From Flavobacteria bacterium BBFL7 (GTDB lineage Bacteria > Bacteroidota > Bacteroidia > Flavobacteriales > Flavobacteriaceae): a stretch of DNA of 64,000 nucleotides. The stretch lies in the NCBI GenBank assembly GCA_000153385.1, contig CH672375.1, positions 1 to 64,000 of the forward strand. The letters run 5' to 3'. The position numbers were made by a program, and so were the translations under genes. The notes under the pieces were generated by a model. That model worked only from the letters and a program-made list of their open reading frames with translations. It searched no databases and was not told where the DNA came from. Within the stretch, counting starts at the first letter, position 1. Every line of letters starts with the position of its first letter. Shown piece after piece: positions 55,887 to 64,000 of this stretch.

Positions 55887-56582
55887 ATGATGACTAGCAT
55901 AGTAATATTAGTAGTATCGATAGCTTTAATAGCAGGAGCCGTTTGGGGAATTTTTGGAAATATCTCAAAAAAGACCGAAGGTTTCCTAGTTGCTCTCGCT
56001 GGTGGCGCATTACTGGTGTCTGCTTTGTTAGAATTGATACAACCAGCATTAGAAAGTAATTCAATTTTCATAACCTTAACTACAGTCTTTATAGGCGCTA
56101 TAATTTTCACAGGATTAGATTATCTGATTAAGCAAAAATGGGGCAATAATAGTGGCGGTGGATTACTAGCTGCTATAACATTAGATGGCATTCCTGAGAA
56201 TCTTGCGCTGGGCGTGGCATTAATAGGTGCTAGTCCACTATCTGTGGCAGCACTTACCGGATCCATACTATTATCGAATTTACCTGAAGCTGCTGGTGGT
56301 GCTAAGGAAATGGCTCAAAGTCATAATAAAATAAAAGTACTATTTATATGGGTAGGAACTGCTGTTATACTTGCCGCAGCTGCATTAGTAGGTCATTATT
56401 TATTAGCCGATGTAGAGCAAGAATACCTCAACTATATTAAAAGTTTTGCAGGTGGTGCTGTAATAGCTTCTCTATCACTAGAGGTGTTCCCTACTTCCTT
56501 TAAAAAGGACCGATACTGGTCTGGAATAGCGACGACTATAGGTTTAATTCTGGCCTTGTTTCTTCATACGCTTGACGCATAA
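55887..56582 (+). CDS. ZIP-family metal transporter
   Basis: A 231-aa protein with about seven membrane helices. ITLDGIPENLALGVALIGA supplies the family's metal-binding His/Asn/Glu-like positions in the fourth helix and SNLPEAAGGAKEM those of the fifth. It should import zinc or another divalent metal. The AAGGAA at 55875-55880 favours the ATG at 55887, although TTG at 55881 is in frame. Confidence 0.82.
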   Translation: MMTSIVILVVSIALIAGAVWGIFGNISKKTEGFLVALAGGALLVSALLELIQPALESNSIFITLTTVFIGAIIFTGLDYLIKQKWGNNSGGGLLAAITLDGIPENLALGVALIGASPLSVAALTGSILLSNLPEAAGGAKEMAQSHNKIKVLFIWVGTAVILAAAALVGHYLLADVEQEYLNYIKSFAGGAVIASLSLEVFPTSFKKDRYWSGIATTIGLILALFLHTLDA

Positions 56583-56683
56583 GATAATTGACTAGAATGA
56601 ATATTTTAATACCTCATACCTCTCTACTCCTTTTCCTTTTTTAAACATCTTGTTAAACCTTCCTCAGACCTTTAATTAATCTA

Positions 56684-56691
56684 TATTTTTG
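56684..56691 (+). promoter_or_regulatory. -7 box TATTTTTG
   Basis: Exact TAnnTTTG match, 19 bp before the ATG of the PLP enzyme gene. Confidence 0.6.
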
Positions 56692-56710
56692 TGTTTCTAT
56701 TTTAATACTT

Positions 56711-58555
56711 ATGAAAGAAAATAAAGTTCTCGATTATATAAAAGAAGTCGTTAAAAATCATCCAGCAGACTGGTTAGGTCTTACCACACATAGGCTAGAT
56801 ATTTATAACGAAGAACTAGCTAAAACACAATTTCTAGATCAGTTCGAAACCCTTTACAAAAAAGATAATGCCACAACAGGTGCTCTTGCTGTACTTCCCA
56901 CTGCATATGATTATATTAGATTAGGACATCCATTATCTTGTGTACTGGAATGGGGAATAGCTCAACTACATGATATCGATGCACAAAATGTAATTAGTTT
57001 TTCTTCTAATACGATTCCTGTTCTCGCTGTTTTAAGAAAAAATCTTCTAGAAGATAGAAAAACACTAATAAACTATACCGGTGAGCTTCCTAGTATTTTT
57101 AATGAAAAACTGTTAAAAGAAATTTATGGTTATCATTTTGAATTGAACAAAGTTACTCAGTCTACAGATGTTGAAGCATTTAACGGCAGTTCAATTTTTA
57201 TATCAGAACAAGAATCCATTAATGCTGTAAAATTGAATGCTAATATTGATTTTTCTATTAGCTTACACGGTGATTTAGGTAGCATTCTTGTTGTTAATAG
57301 TGCACTTGATGAAAGTTATATTTCAGATATACAACATGTGCGTAGAAGAGAAACTATAGCCATGACACCATCTAATTCATTAGTGGCTTTAAAATCTTTA
57401 GTAGATCAAAAACCTATCGTTTTACAAAAGAATAATTTAAGTGCAGATAAAACCAGTGTATTTGAATCTATCAAAGAAATCACAGGTACACCGTTAAAAC
57501 CTATAGTAGCCTCTAGTGGTCTTTCTATTCAGTATGCGATTATGATGGGTCTGATACATGATGCTCGCGAAAATCATTCTGGCAAAGCTATTAAATTTAT
57601 TGTGCCACCTAATTGTTATGGCGGTACTAATGATCAAGCAAGACGTGTCGCGGCCTGTCTAGAAGATGTAGCTGTTGTAGACTTACCGGTAGATGGAGAT
57701 AATGATATGGTACAAAGTATAGATACCGTATTGAATCAAATCGCTGCACAAGATGCAGTTCCTTATATCATTGCCGAAATACCTACCAATCCAAGGGTTG
57801 AAGTACCTAATCTAGTCATGTTAAGAGACGCACTAAGTAAACCACGTCGAACAGCAAATGGTGCTGCTGCCATAGATCCTGTATTTATTCTTGATCAAAC
57901 TTTCTGTCCGAATGTGCACTTTTTAGGAGAAGGCAAAATGCTTTCTACAGTTAGAACAATATCTTATGCCAGCGGTTCTAAATTCCCTAGTGGTGGAAGA
58001 TGTACTGCAGGTTATTGTGTAGGAAATAGCAAGACTAATGCAATAATGGATAAGATAGAATTGCATCTTACATTATGTGATAATGAAGCCACAGATTTAC
58101 AATATGAAATCCTTTCGGATCAGTTACCGTCTATGAATCAACGAATTAAAGACGCATATAAAAACACGCGTGAATTTGTTACTTACATTCAAGAAACCTT
58201 ACCTGAAGTTAAAATTAATTTTGTTTCTGAAGATCTAGCAAACCAAGGCTTTACACCATCTGTCTTTTCTTTAGACTTACCGACTAAAGGAGATACAGAA
58301 GAGGAAAGAGAAACTTATAAAAGAGCTTTAAACTTAAAACTTATTCATTTAATGATTACTGAAATCCCTAATGAAAGTAAATTTTGTGTGAGCTATGGAC
58401 AGTTAAAAGGTTGCTATTGGACGATTCCAGCGACGTCTACACAAGGAACGACTAAGGAAGGAGATAAAGATTATATCGTTCGAGCATCATTGTCACCTAA
58501 TTTAGATCTGGAGTTACATAAAAAAGTCTTTAAGGACTTTGTCGATAGCATCTAG
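56711..58555 (+). CDS. PLP-dependent enzyme of the Cys/Met-metabolism family, long form
   Basis: A 614-aa protein. The region about 265-610 has the cystathionine synthase/lyase layout: AEIPTNPRVEV (compare ETPTNP), FILDQTFCPNVHF (compare DNTF) and ASGSKFPSGGRCTAGYCVG with probable PLP lysine K424. The first 260 residues are an extension not seen in standard MetB/MetC-type enzymes of about 390 aa. The reaction is therefore uncertain; gamma-elimination or replacement on a sulphur or hydroxyl amino acid is the family norm. It has its own promoter box and terminator. Confidence 0.75.
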   Translation: MKENKVLDYIKEVVKNHPADWLGLTTHRLDIYNEELAKTQFLDQFETLYKKDNATTGALAVLPTAYDYIRLGHPLSCVLEWGIAQLHDIDAQNVISFSSNTIPVLAVLRKNLLEDRKTLINYTGELPSIFNEKLLKEIYGYHFELNKVTQSTDVEAFNGSSIFISEQESINAVKLNANIDFSISLHGDLGSILVVNSALDESYISDIQHVRRRETIAMTPSNSLVALKSLVDQKPIVLQKNNLSADKTSVFESIKEITGTPLKPIVASSGLSIQYAIMMGLIHDARENHSGKAIKFIVPPNCYGGTNDQARRVAACLEDVAVVDLPVDGDNDMVQSIDTVLNQIAAQDAVPYIIAEIPTNPRVEVPNLVMLRDALSKPRRTANGAAAIDPVFILDQTFCPNVHFLGEGKMLSTVRTISYASGSKFPSGGRCTAGYCVGNSKTNAIMDKIELHLTLCDNEATDLQYEILSDQLPSMNQRIKDAYKNTREFVTYIQETLPEVKINFVSEDLANQGFTPSVFSLDLPTKGDTEEERETYKRALNLKLIHLMITEIPNESKFCVSYGQLKGCYWTIPATSTQGTTKEGDKDYIVRASLSPNLDLELHKKVFKDFVDSI

Positions 58556-58571
58556 TAAAACAGTAATATAT

Positions 58572-58606
58572 AAAAGCCGCTTGATATTAAATGAAGCGGC
58601 TTTTCT
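58572..58606. terminator. Bidirectional terminator
   Basis: AAAAGCCGCTT pairs with AAGCGGCTTTT between convergent genes. Confidence 0.8.
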
Positions 58607-58628
58607 GTGTCAATAGCTCAAAGGCCAA

Positions 58629-59672
58629 TTATTTTTGCGAACTAATACGTTGTGCTAAATAACGAGCATCATTAGACACACCACCTAAAGTTGCAGATCC
58701 ACGCGTGTACATCCAAGGTAACCCGATAAAATATAATCCCTTTATATTACTGACACCACGGTAGTTTTTAGGATAATTATCTGCATCCAACTCTAATCCT
58801 TCAATCCATGAAAAATTAGGTCTGTATCCAGTTGCCCAAACTATATTTTTGATGGATGATATTTTCTTATTTTCAAAAATAATTTTTTCCTTAAATGCGT
58901 CTTTAGTACGTCCTACAGGAATTACATTGACTCTTGAAAGAATTCCTTTTACATCAGTACCGATCACTGGCTGAGTAGAAGAATTGATCTTCTTCCCTAC
59001 CCAACTGTATTTATTATATTTTAAAAATCCTGTAACCGTAAACCACCACCACAATGTTTTGCCTAAAAACTGCTGTGGTAAGGATTTAACTGTAGTATCT
59101 CCAGAGAAATAAACAGTTCTTGAAGAATCACTAGAAATCTCATTAAGAATTTGATAGCCAGAATCGCCTGCACCTACAACGAGTGTGTCTCCATCTTGTA
59201 ACTGATCTGTATTCTTATAATAATTACTATGAATTTGAAGAATATCGGACGACACTTTAGTATGGCATGGTGGCGTGTAAGGAATATGAAAAGGTCCTGT
59301 AGCGACGACCACGTTTTTTGCTTCAATTATACCATCCTTATGTTCAACAATAAAATTCTTTTTATCCTTGCGTACAGACGTTATTAGGGTATTTAATTGA
59401 ACCGGTATCTTAAATTTTTCTACATAAGATTTAAAATAGTTGGCCACTTCAAATTTTGATGGGTAATGATTCTTTGGAGCTTGAAACTTTAATTCTGGTA
59501 GATGATTATACTCTGTAGGTGTAAAGAGTTTAAGAGAATCCCATCTATTTAACCAAGAAGCGCCTATTTCTTTTTCTCCATCTACTACTACAAATTTTTT
59601 ATTCTGATTCTGTAAATGATACGCCATAGACAATCCTGCTTGAGCGCCACCAATTACTACATAATCTAACAT
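58629..59672 (-). CDS. Flavin-containing monooxygenase-like oxidoreductase
   Basis: A 347-aa protein with two dinucleotide-binding loops: VIGGAQAGLSMAYHLQ for FAD at the N-terminus and VVGAGDSGYQI for NAD(P)H near residue 165. WLNRWDSLKLFTPTEYNHLP and the C-terminal VWATGYRPNFSWI are typical of the CzcO/YUCCA-type flavoproteins. The substrate is not predicted. Confidence 0.85.
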   Translation of the reverse strand: MLDYVVIGGAQAGLSMAYHLQNQNKKFVVVDGEKEIGASWLNRWDSLKLFTPTEYNHLPELKFQAPKNHYPSKFEVANYFKSYVEKFKIPVQLNTLITSVRKDKKNFIVEHKDGIIEAKNVVVATGPFHIPYTPPCHTKVSSDILQIHSNYYKNTDQLQDGDTLVVGAGDSGYQILNEISSDSSRTVYFSGDTTVKSLPQQFLGKTLWWWFTVTGFLKYNKYSWVGKKINSSTQPVIGTDVKGILSRVNVIPVGRTKDAFKEKIIFENKKISSIKNIVWATGYRPNFSWIEGLELDADNYPKNYRGVSNIKGLYFIGLPWMYTRGSATLGGVSNDARYLAQRISSQK

Positions 59673-59696
59673 CTAGATACTCTTTATAATTCTGTG

Positions 59697-59704
59697 CAAA
59701 AGTA
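59697..59704 (-). promoter_or_regulatory. -7 box TACTTTTG of the monooxygenase gene
   Basis: Exact TAnnTTTG match on the minus strand, 24 bp from the start. The remaining 59705-59924 shows nothing recognisable. Confidence 0.6.
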
Positions 59705-59924
59705 AGAACTTAAAAAGTGTTAAGAATGGTAATTTATATTGTAAAGTAACAGGCTATAAATAGTGCTGATACATCTCATATACTTAAATAGTTATTATCG
59801 TTTAATTAGCATTCTAAGAACTATTATTAAAGTTCTAAGTAATATCTTTAATCAATGTACTACTCTTCATTATTGAGTGTATGTAAATTTCAAAAAACAG
59901 GCATAATCTAACTTTTAAACAGGT

Positions 59925-60902
59925 ATGAATCCATTCTTAGCAAATCTTATTGTTCAGTCTACAAAGAAGTTTAGAAATCATAAAAAGGACCCTAATAGTC
60001 AACCATCTGAATATATAATTGCCAAAAAATATCGAGATTTCATTATTTCCTTAAAGCGAAACTTTAAGAATTTTATACTCATCATAATAGGTATATTTTC
60101 TGCTTCTTTTGGATTTAAAGGATTTTTACTAACTAACGATTTTATAGATGGTGGAGCGACGGGTATCTCATTACTACTGGCTGCTGTAACTGGTATTCCT
60201 CTATACTTATTAATCATAGGTGTCAACCTACCTTTTGTAGTATTAGGCTATAAAATAATGGGAAAACGTTTTGCTATTAAAACAGCTCTTGCCATTATGG
60301 GATTAGCACTATGTGTTGCACTTGTTCCTTTTCCTAATGTCACAGATGATGATTTGTTAGTTGCTGTGTTTGGTGGTTTTTTCTTGGGTGCTGGAATCGG
60401 CTTATCGATACGAGGTGGCGCTGTAATAGATGGCACAGAAATTCTAGCTATATTTTTAAGTAAAAAATTCTCTACCACAATAGGCGATATCATCATTCTT
60501 ATTAATGTTATCATCTTTTCTGTTGCCGCCTATTTACTATCCATAGAAATAGCCCTTTATTCTATGATAACTTATATCGCCGCTTCAAAAACGTTAGATT
60601 TTGTAATTGAAGGAATTGAAGAATACATAGGTGTGACCATTATATCTTCACAAAGTAATCGTATTAAAGAAGTGCTTATAGGTAAACTAGGTCGTGGAGT
60701 CACTATTTATAAAGGTCAAGGTGGATATGCAAAAAATGGTGTTTCTAAAGATATGGACATCATTTATACAGTTATCACACGTCTAGAATTGAATAAATTG
60801 AACACTGAAATAGAAAAAATTGAACCTAATGCCTTTATTATTATGAACAGTATTAAAGACATTAAAGGTGGTATGATTAAAAAAAGACCTCTGAAGGGTT
60901 AA
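59925..60902 (+). CDS. YitT-family membrane protein
   Basis: A 325-aa protein with five or six membrane helices (about 45-240) containing GFKGFLLTNDFIDGGATGISLLL and GFFLGAGIGLSIRGGAVIDGTEILA. A soluble DUF2179 domain ends it (about 245-315; LGRGVTIYKGQGGY). The family's transport role is not firmly known. The first 40 residues are a charged N-terminal extension. Confidence 0.85.
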   Translation: MNPFLANLIVQSTKKFRNHKKDPNSQPSEYIIAKKYRDFIISLKRNFKNFILIIIGIFSASFGFKGFLLTNDFIDGGATGISLLLAAVTGIPLYLLIIGVNLPFVVLGYKIMGKRFAIKTALAIMGLALCVALVPFPNVTDDDLLVAVFGGFFLGAGIGLSIRGGAVIDGTEILAIFLSKKFSTTIGDIIILINVIIFSVAAYLLSIEIALYSMITYIAASKTLDFVIEGIEEYIGVTIISSQSNRIKEVLIGKLGRGVTIYKGQGGYAKNGVSKDMDIIYTVITRLELNKLNTEIEKIEPNAFIIMNSIKDIKGGMIKKRPLKG

Positions 60903-61008
60903 ATTTTGAGCTTATTTTAAGTATATACTTCAATGATTAGTAATAACTTAAGCCAGGTAAAGAGTCATTCAATAAATGTCTTGCTCGCATAATCTTCAAA
61001 TTGGTCTT

Positions 61009-61743
61009 ATGAACAAACATGATTTCAGCAACTTAAGTGTTGTATACGTTAACTGTACTTTAAAAAAATCACCTCAACATAGTCATACAGATTCCTTAAT
61101 CAGCGTTTCTCAAGAAATTATGAAAAAGGAAAAGGTGAAAGTTGAAACCATCAGATTTGTAGACTACGATGTAGCAAGTGGTGTCTATCCAGACATGACG
61201 GAACATGGTTGGGATAAAGATGAATGGCCTTTACTGTTTCAAAAAATAATTAATGCAGATATTTTAATTGTTGGGACTCCTATATGGCTAGGAGAAAAAT
61301 CTTCAGAAGCACAAAAACTAATAGAACGTTTATACGCAATGAGCGGACAGACTAACGATAAAGGTCAGTATAAATTTTATGGTAAAGTAGGCGGATGTAT
61401 TGTTACAGGAAATGAAGATGGAGTTAAACATTGTGCCATGGGAATACTTTATTCTTTACAGCATGTAGGCTATTCAATACCGCCACAAGCAGACTGTGGT
61501 TGGATAGGTGAAGTAGGACCAGGACCTAGTTATGGTGATACAGAATGGCAAGGAGATAAAATAAATCCACCAGTAGGTTTTAAGAGTGATTTCACCAATA
61601 GAAATACCACATTTATGACTTACAACTTATTGCATCTAGCAGCAATGCTTAAATCAAATGGTGGATATCCTAGCTACGGAAACTCTAGAGCAGAATGGGA
61701 CAATGGTAAACGATGGGAATTTGAAAACCCAGAATATAGGTAA
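61009..61743 (+). CDS. Flavodoxin-like NAD(P)H-dependent oxidoreductase
   Basis: A 244-aa protein of the flavodoxin/FMN-reductase fold. LSVVYVNCTLKKSPQHSHTDSLI gives the phosphate-binding start, ADILIVGTPIWLGEKSSEAQKLIERL and GKVGGCIVTGNEDGVKHCAMGIL the FMN-contact segments. MNKHDFSNLS was chosen as start over an ATG 33 bp upstream because the fold begins at residue 10. Substrate unknown. Confidence 0.82.
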   Translation: MNKHDFSNLSVVYVNCTLKKSPQHSHTDSLISVSQEIMKKEKVKVETIRFVDYDVASGVYPDMTEHGWDKDEWPLLFQKIINADILIVGTPIWLGEKSSEAQKLIERLYAMSGQTNDKGQYKFYGKVGGCIVTGNEDGVKHCAMGILYSLQHVGYSIPPQADCGWIGEVGPGPSYGDTEWQGDKINPPVGFKSDFTNRNTTFMTYNLLHLAAMLKSNGGYPSYGNSRAEWDNGKRWEFENPEYR

Positions 61744-61798
61744 AGACCATAAAGTAGAGCCTTACTTATTCAAAACAATGATCACAATAGTTAACGGA

Positions 61799-62764
61799 CT
61801 ACATAAAATTTGCTTCAAACCAGTCCTGAACGTTAGATTCAATACGATTTTTTATATCACTCGTATCTGATTTTTCAAATTCTTTGCCTGTGATTTTTTC
61901 ATATAACTCTATATATCGATCGCTTACGGACATAATATAAGCATCATCCATTTCTGGTAAGATCTGCCCTTCTAACCCTTGAAAATTATGAGATATTAAC
62001 CACTGACGTACAAACTCTTTACTCAATTGTTTTTGTGGTTCATTATTATCTTGACGATTCTGGTAACCTTCAGCATAAAAGTATCGAGAAGAATCTGGTG
62101 TATGAATTTCATCTATCAAGACTATTTTACCATCCTTAGTTTTACCAAATTCATACTTTGTATCCACTAAAATTAAACCTCTCTTTTTAGCGAGTTGGCT
62201 ACCTCTTTTAAATAAATCGCGAGTATATTTCTCTAAGATTTCATAATCATGTTCACTTACTATTCCGCGTGAGATAATATCTTCTCTAGAAATGTCTTCA
62301 TCATGGTCACCCATTTCTGCCTTTGTAGCTGGTGTAATAATAGGTTCAGGGAATTGATCGTTCTCCTTCATTCCATCTGGCATAGGCACACCACACAACA
62401 TTCTACGACCTGCTTTATATTCTCTAGCGGCATGGCCACTCATATAACCACGTATTACCATTTCTACCTTAAATGGCTCGCACTGGTAACCTATCGCAAC
62501 ATTAGGGTCTGGTGTAGCTAGCAACCAGTTAGGAACAATATCTTCTGTAGCTTGCATCATTTGTGTAGCGATTTGATTAAGAATCTGACCTTTATAAGGG
62601 ATTCCTCTTGGCATCACAACGTCAAAAGCACTTAACCTATCACTTGCCACCATTACAAGTAAATCGTCATTAATACTATAAACTTGACGTACTTTTCCTT
62701 TATAAACGTTTGTCTGATTTGGAAAATTAAAATCTATATCGGTAATGGTATTGGGTAAATTCAT
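61799..62764 (-). CDS. purC: Phosphoribosylaminoimidazole-succinocarboxamide synthase
   Basis: A 321-aa SAICAR synthase joining CAIR and aspartate in purine synthesis. [56 protein letters not shown] and [14 protein letters not shown] are characteristic. [10 protein letters not shown] is preferred over an ATG ten codons upstream. It lies 146 bp after phoH on the same strand, with a palindrome copy in between. Confidence 0.95.
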   Translation of the reverse strand: MNLPNTITDIDFNFPNQTNVYKGKVRQVYSINDDLLVMVASDRLSAFDVVMPRGIPYKGQILNQIATQMMQATEDIVPNWLLATPDPNVAIGYQCEPFKVEMVIRGYMSGHAAREYKAGRRMLCGVPMPDGMKENDQFPEPIITPATKAEMGDHDEDISREDIISRGIVSEHDYEILEKYTRDLFKRGSQLAKKRGLILVDTKYEFGKTKDGKIVLIDEIHTPDSSRYFYAEGYQNRQDNNEPQKQLSKEFVRQWLISHNFQGLEGQILPEMDDAYIMSVSDRYIELYEKITGKEFEKSDTSDIKNRIESNVQDWFEANFM

Positions 62765-62883
62765 AAAGCATATACTGTGATTTACAAATTTCAAATATTC
62801 TTCTTAAATTTTAGAGAAAAGTAGAAGGATATTTTAAATAAGTTATCGACCAGATATGAAACATTCAGAAAGCATTTAAAGTT

Positions 62884-62899
62884 CGCTTTCGCGAAAGCG
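62884..62899. repeat. 16-bp palindrome (exact)
   Basis: Exact copy between phoH and purC; the symmetry extends to 20 bp. Confidence 0.95.
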
Positions 62900-62910
62900 A
62901 AATCACATCA

Positions 62911-63864
62911 TCAATTTCTATTTTCAATATCCTTATAGGCTGCAATAACTTTCTTTACTAGTCTATGACGTACCACATCTTTATCATCCAGATACATCAT
63001 CCCTACTCCATCGACATCTTTAAGAATCAATAAAGCTTCCTTAAGCCCAGAAATAACGCGTCGAGGTAAATCAATCTGACCAGGATCTCCAGTAATAAAG
63101 AACTTAGCATCTTTTCCCATACGAGTTAAGAACATCTTCATCTGTGCATGAGTTGTATTTTGAGCCTCATCTAATATTACAAAGGCTCCATCCAGTGTTC
63201 TACCACGCATAAATGCCAATGGAGCAATTTGAATAATTCCTTTTTCTATATAACTGGATAGTTTTTCTCCAGGTATCATGTCCCGTAAAGCGTCATAAAT
63301 AGGTTGCATATACGGATCTAGTTTTTCTTTCAAGTCACCTGGTAAAAATCCTAAATTTTCTCCAGCCTCGACTGCTGGTCTAGTCATGATAATACGTCGC
63401 ACTTGCTTTTCTTTAAGTGCTTTTACAGCCATGGCTACACCCATATAAGTTTTACCAGTTCCTGCCGGACCGATGGCAAACACCATATCGTTCTTTTTAC
63501 ATAAGTCGACTAGTTTGCGCTGGTTAGGCGTTTTGGCCTTAATCATTTTACCACTTACACCATGTACTAAAGTATCACCACTACCTTTTTCATTATCATA
63601 GTCTTCTCTACTATTACTAGTTAAGACACGTTCCATGATATTCTCATCCATGGTATTATATTTACCATAGTGTTCTAACATCATCTGGATGCGTTTATCA
63701 AATTCTGTAAGTTGTTCTTCATCACCAAAAACTTTCATAGTGCTACCACGGGCAACAATTTTAAGTTTAGGGAAATGTTGTTTTAAAAAAGCTAAATTTT
63801 TATTTCTTACCCCAAAAAACTCTCTAGGATTAGATTCTGACAGATCAATGATAAGTTCGTTCAA
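62911..63864 (-). CDS. phoH: PhoH-family ATPase
   Basis: A 317-aa P-loop protein. The Walker A motif GPAGTGKTYMGVAMAVKAL, MTRPAVEAGENLGFLPGDLKEKLDPYMQPI, and the Walker B-like AFVILDEAQNTTHAQMKMFLTRMG match PhoH. A small N-terminal KH-like part (about 1-90) precedes it. PhoH proteins are linked to RNA metabolism, but the exact role is open. The region 63865-64000 upstream contains no complete gene. Confidence 0.92.
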   Translation of the reverse strand: MNELIIDLSESNPREFFGVRNKNLAFLKQHFPKLKIVARGSTMKVFGDEEQLTEFDKRIQMMLEHYGKYNTMDENIMERVLTSNSREDYDNEKGSGDTLVHGVSGKMIKAKTPNQRKLVDLCKKNDMVFAIGPAGTGKTYMGVAMAVKALKEKQVRRIIMTRPAVEAGENLGFLPGDLKEKLDPYMQPIYDALRDMIPGEKLSSYIEKGIIQIAPLAFMRGRTLDGAFVILDEAQNTTHAQMKMFLTRMGKDAKFFITGDPGQIDLPRRVISGLKEALLILKDVDGVGMMYLDDKDVVRHRLVKKVIAAYKDIENRN

Positions 63865-64000
63865 AAGCGTGTGATTATATGAATGATTGCGTTTATTATT
63901 TTATAATTTTGCTAGAGTATGTTACTCTTACAAAACTTGTAACAATTTAAAGAATTGAAACAGGAAAATGGCAATAGTAACAAAATTTTAATCCTTATTT

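Noticed and set aside
554-62899. Palindromes as simple transcription terminators
   Set aside because: Copies lack T-runs, occur upstream of genes and inside coding sequence, and true terminators of different sequence lie beside them (for example at 36197).
63968-63991. Short plus-strand frame starting MAIVTKF near the right edge
   Set aside because: It stops after seven codons; although a -7-like box (TAATTTTG, 63904-63911) lies upstream, no gene can be supported.
1-64000. CRISPR array, tRNA or rRNA genes
   Set aside because: No regularly spaced direct repeats, cloverleaf sequences or rRNA segments were noticed on reading; a covariance search was not possible.

Overview
The window looks like chromosome of a marine member of the Flavobacteriaceae (Bacteroidota), possibly close to Nonlabens or Dokdonia. 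The placement rests on gene families typical of the group (DUF4199, tandem DUF368, a bifunctional Rel next to a Fur-type regulator and purA, a pfkA-gapA-kinase run, type B L31), a T9SS-sorted nuclease, many SPII lipoproteins, AT-rich DNA, and Bacteroidota promoters of the form TTG-N19-TAnnTTTG. No rRNA, tRNA or CRISPR array was seen.

Layout. Positions 1-5700 are an accessory region: an internally deleted IS110/IS1111-type transposase, then promoter-poor, AT-rich plus-strand genes (deacetylase-like lipoprotein, DUF1871-like protein, zinc-ribbon protein, M48 protease). These genes are separated by two long imperfect inverted repeats that resemble integron attC sites. A divergent lysE/lysR pair follows. 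Three further relics of the same IS end lie just downstream of accessory genes, at 3813, 5608 and 30376. From 5.8 to 29.6 kb the content is mostly core: serine hydrolase, alanine dehydrogenase, L31, a DUF4199/glycosyltransferase pair, phosphohexomutase plus ABC exporter, RluA-type and Dus tRNA/rRNA modification enzymes, a B12-type radical SAM protein, an RsmB-like methyltransferase, a T9SS nuclease and purL. A small accessory islet sits at 29.6-30.5 kb. From 30.6 to 39.6 kb are a TonB-C-like lipoprotein, an aldehyde dehydrogenase with an AraC regulator, an MFS carrier, a large zinc metalloprotease lipoprotein and a NAGPA-like protein. From 39.6 to 64 kb are rel-fur-purA, two DUF368 proteins overlapping aroE, a DUF349 protein, pfkA-gapA-kinase, an SSS symporter, a ZIP transporter, a large PLP enzyme, a flavin monooxygenase, YitT, a flavodoxin-like oxidoreductase, purC and phoH.

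The strongest unexplained signal is a 16-bp perfect palindrome, CGCTTTCGCGAAAGCG. It is present nine times exactly and about five times with one or two changes, mostly in intergenic gaps but also in frame inside aroE and exactly at the deletion junction of the broken transposase. The second signal is the attC-like array together with IS1111-type ends abutting ACAAC boxes, which suggests a cassette system targeted by an attC-seeking IS.
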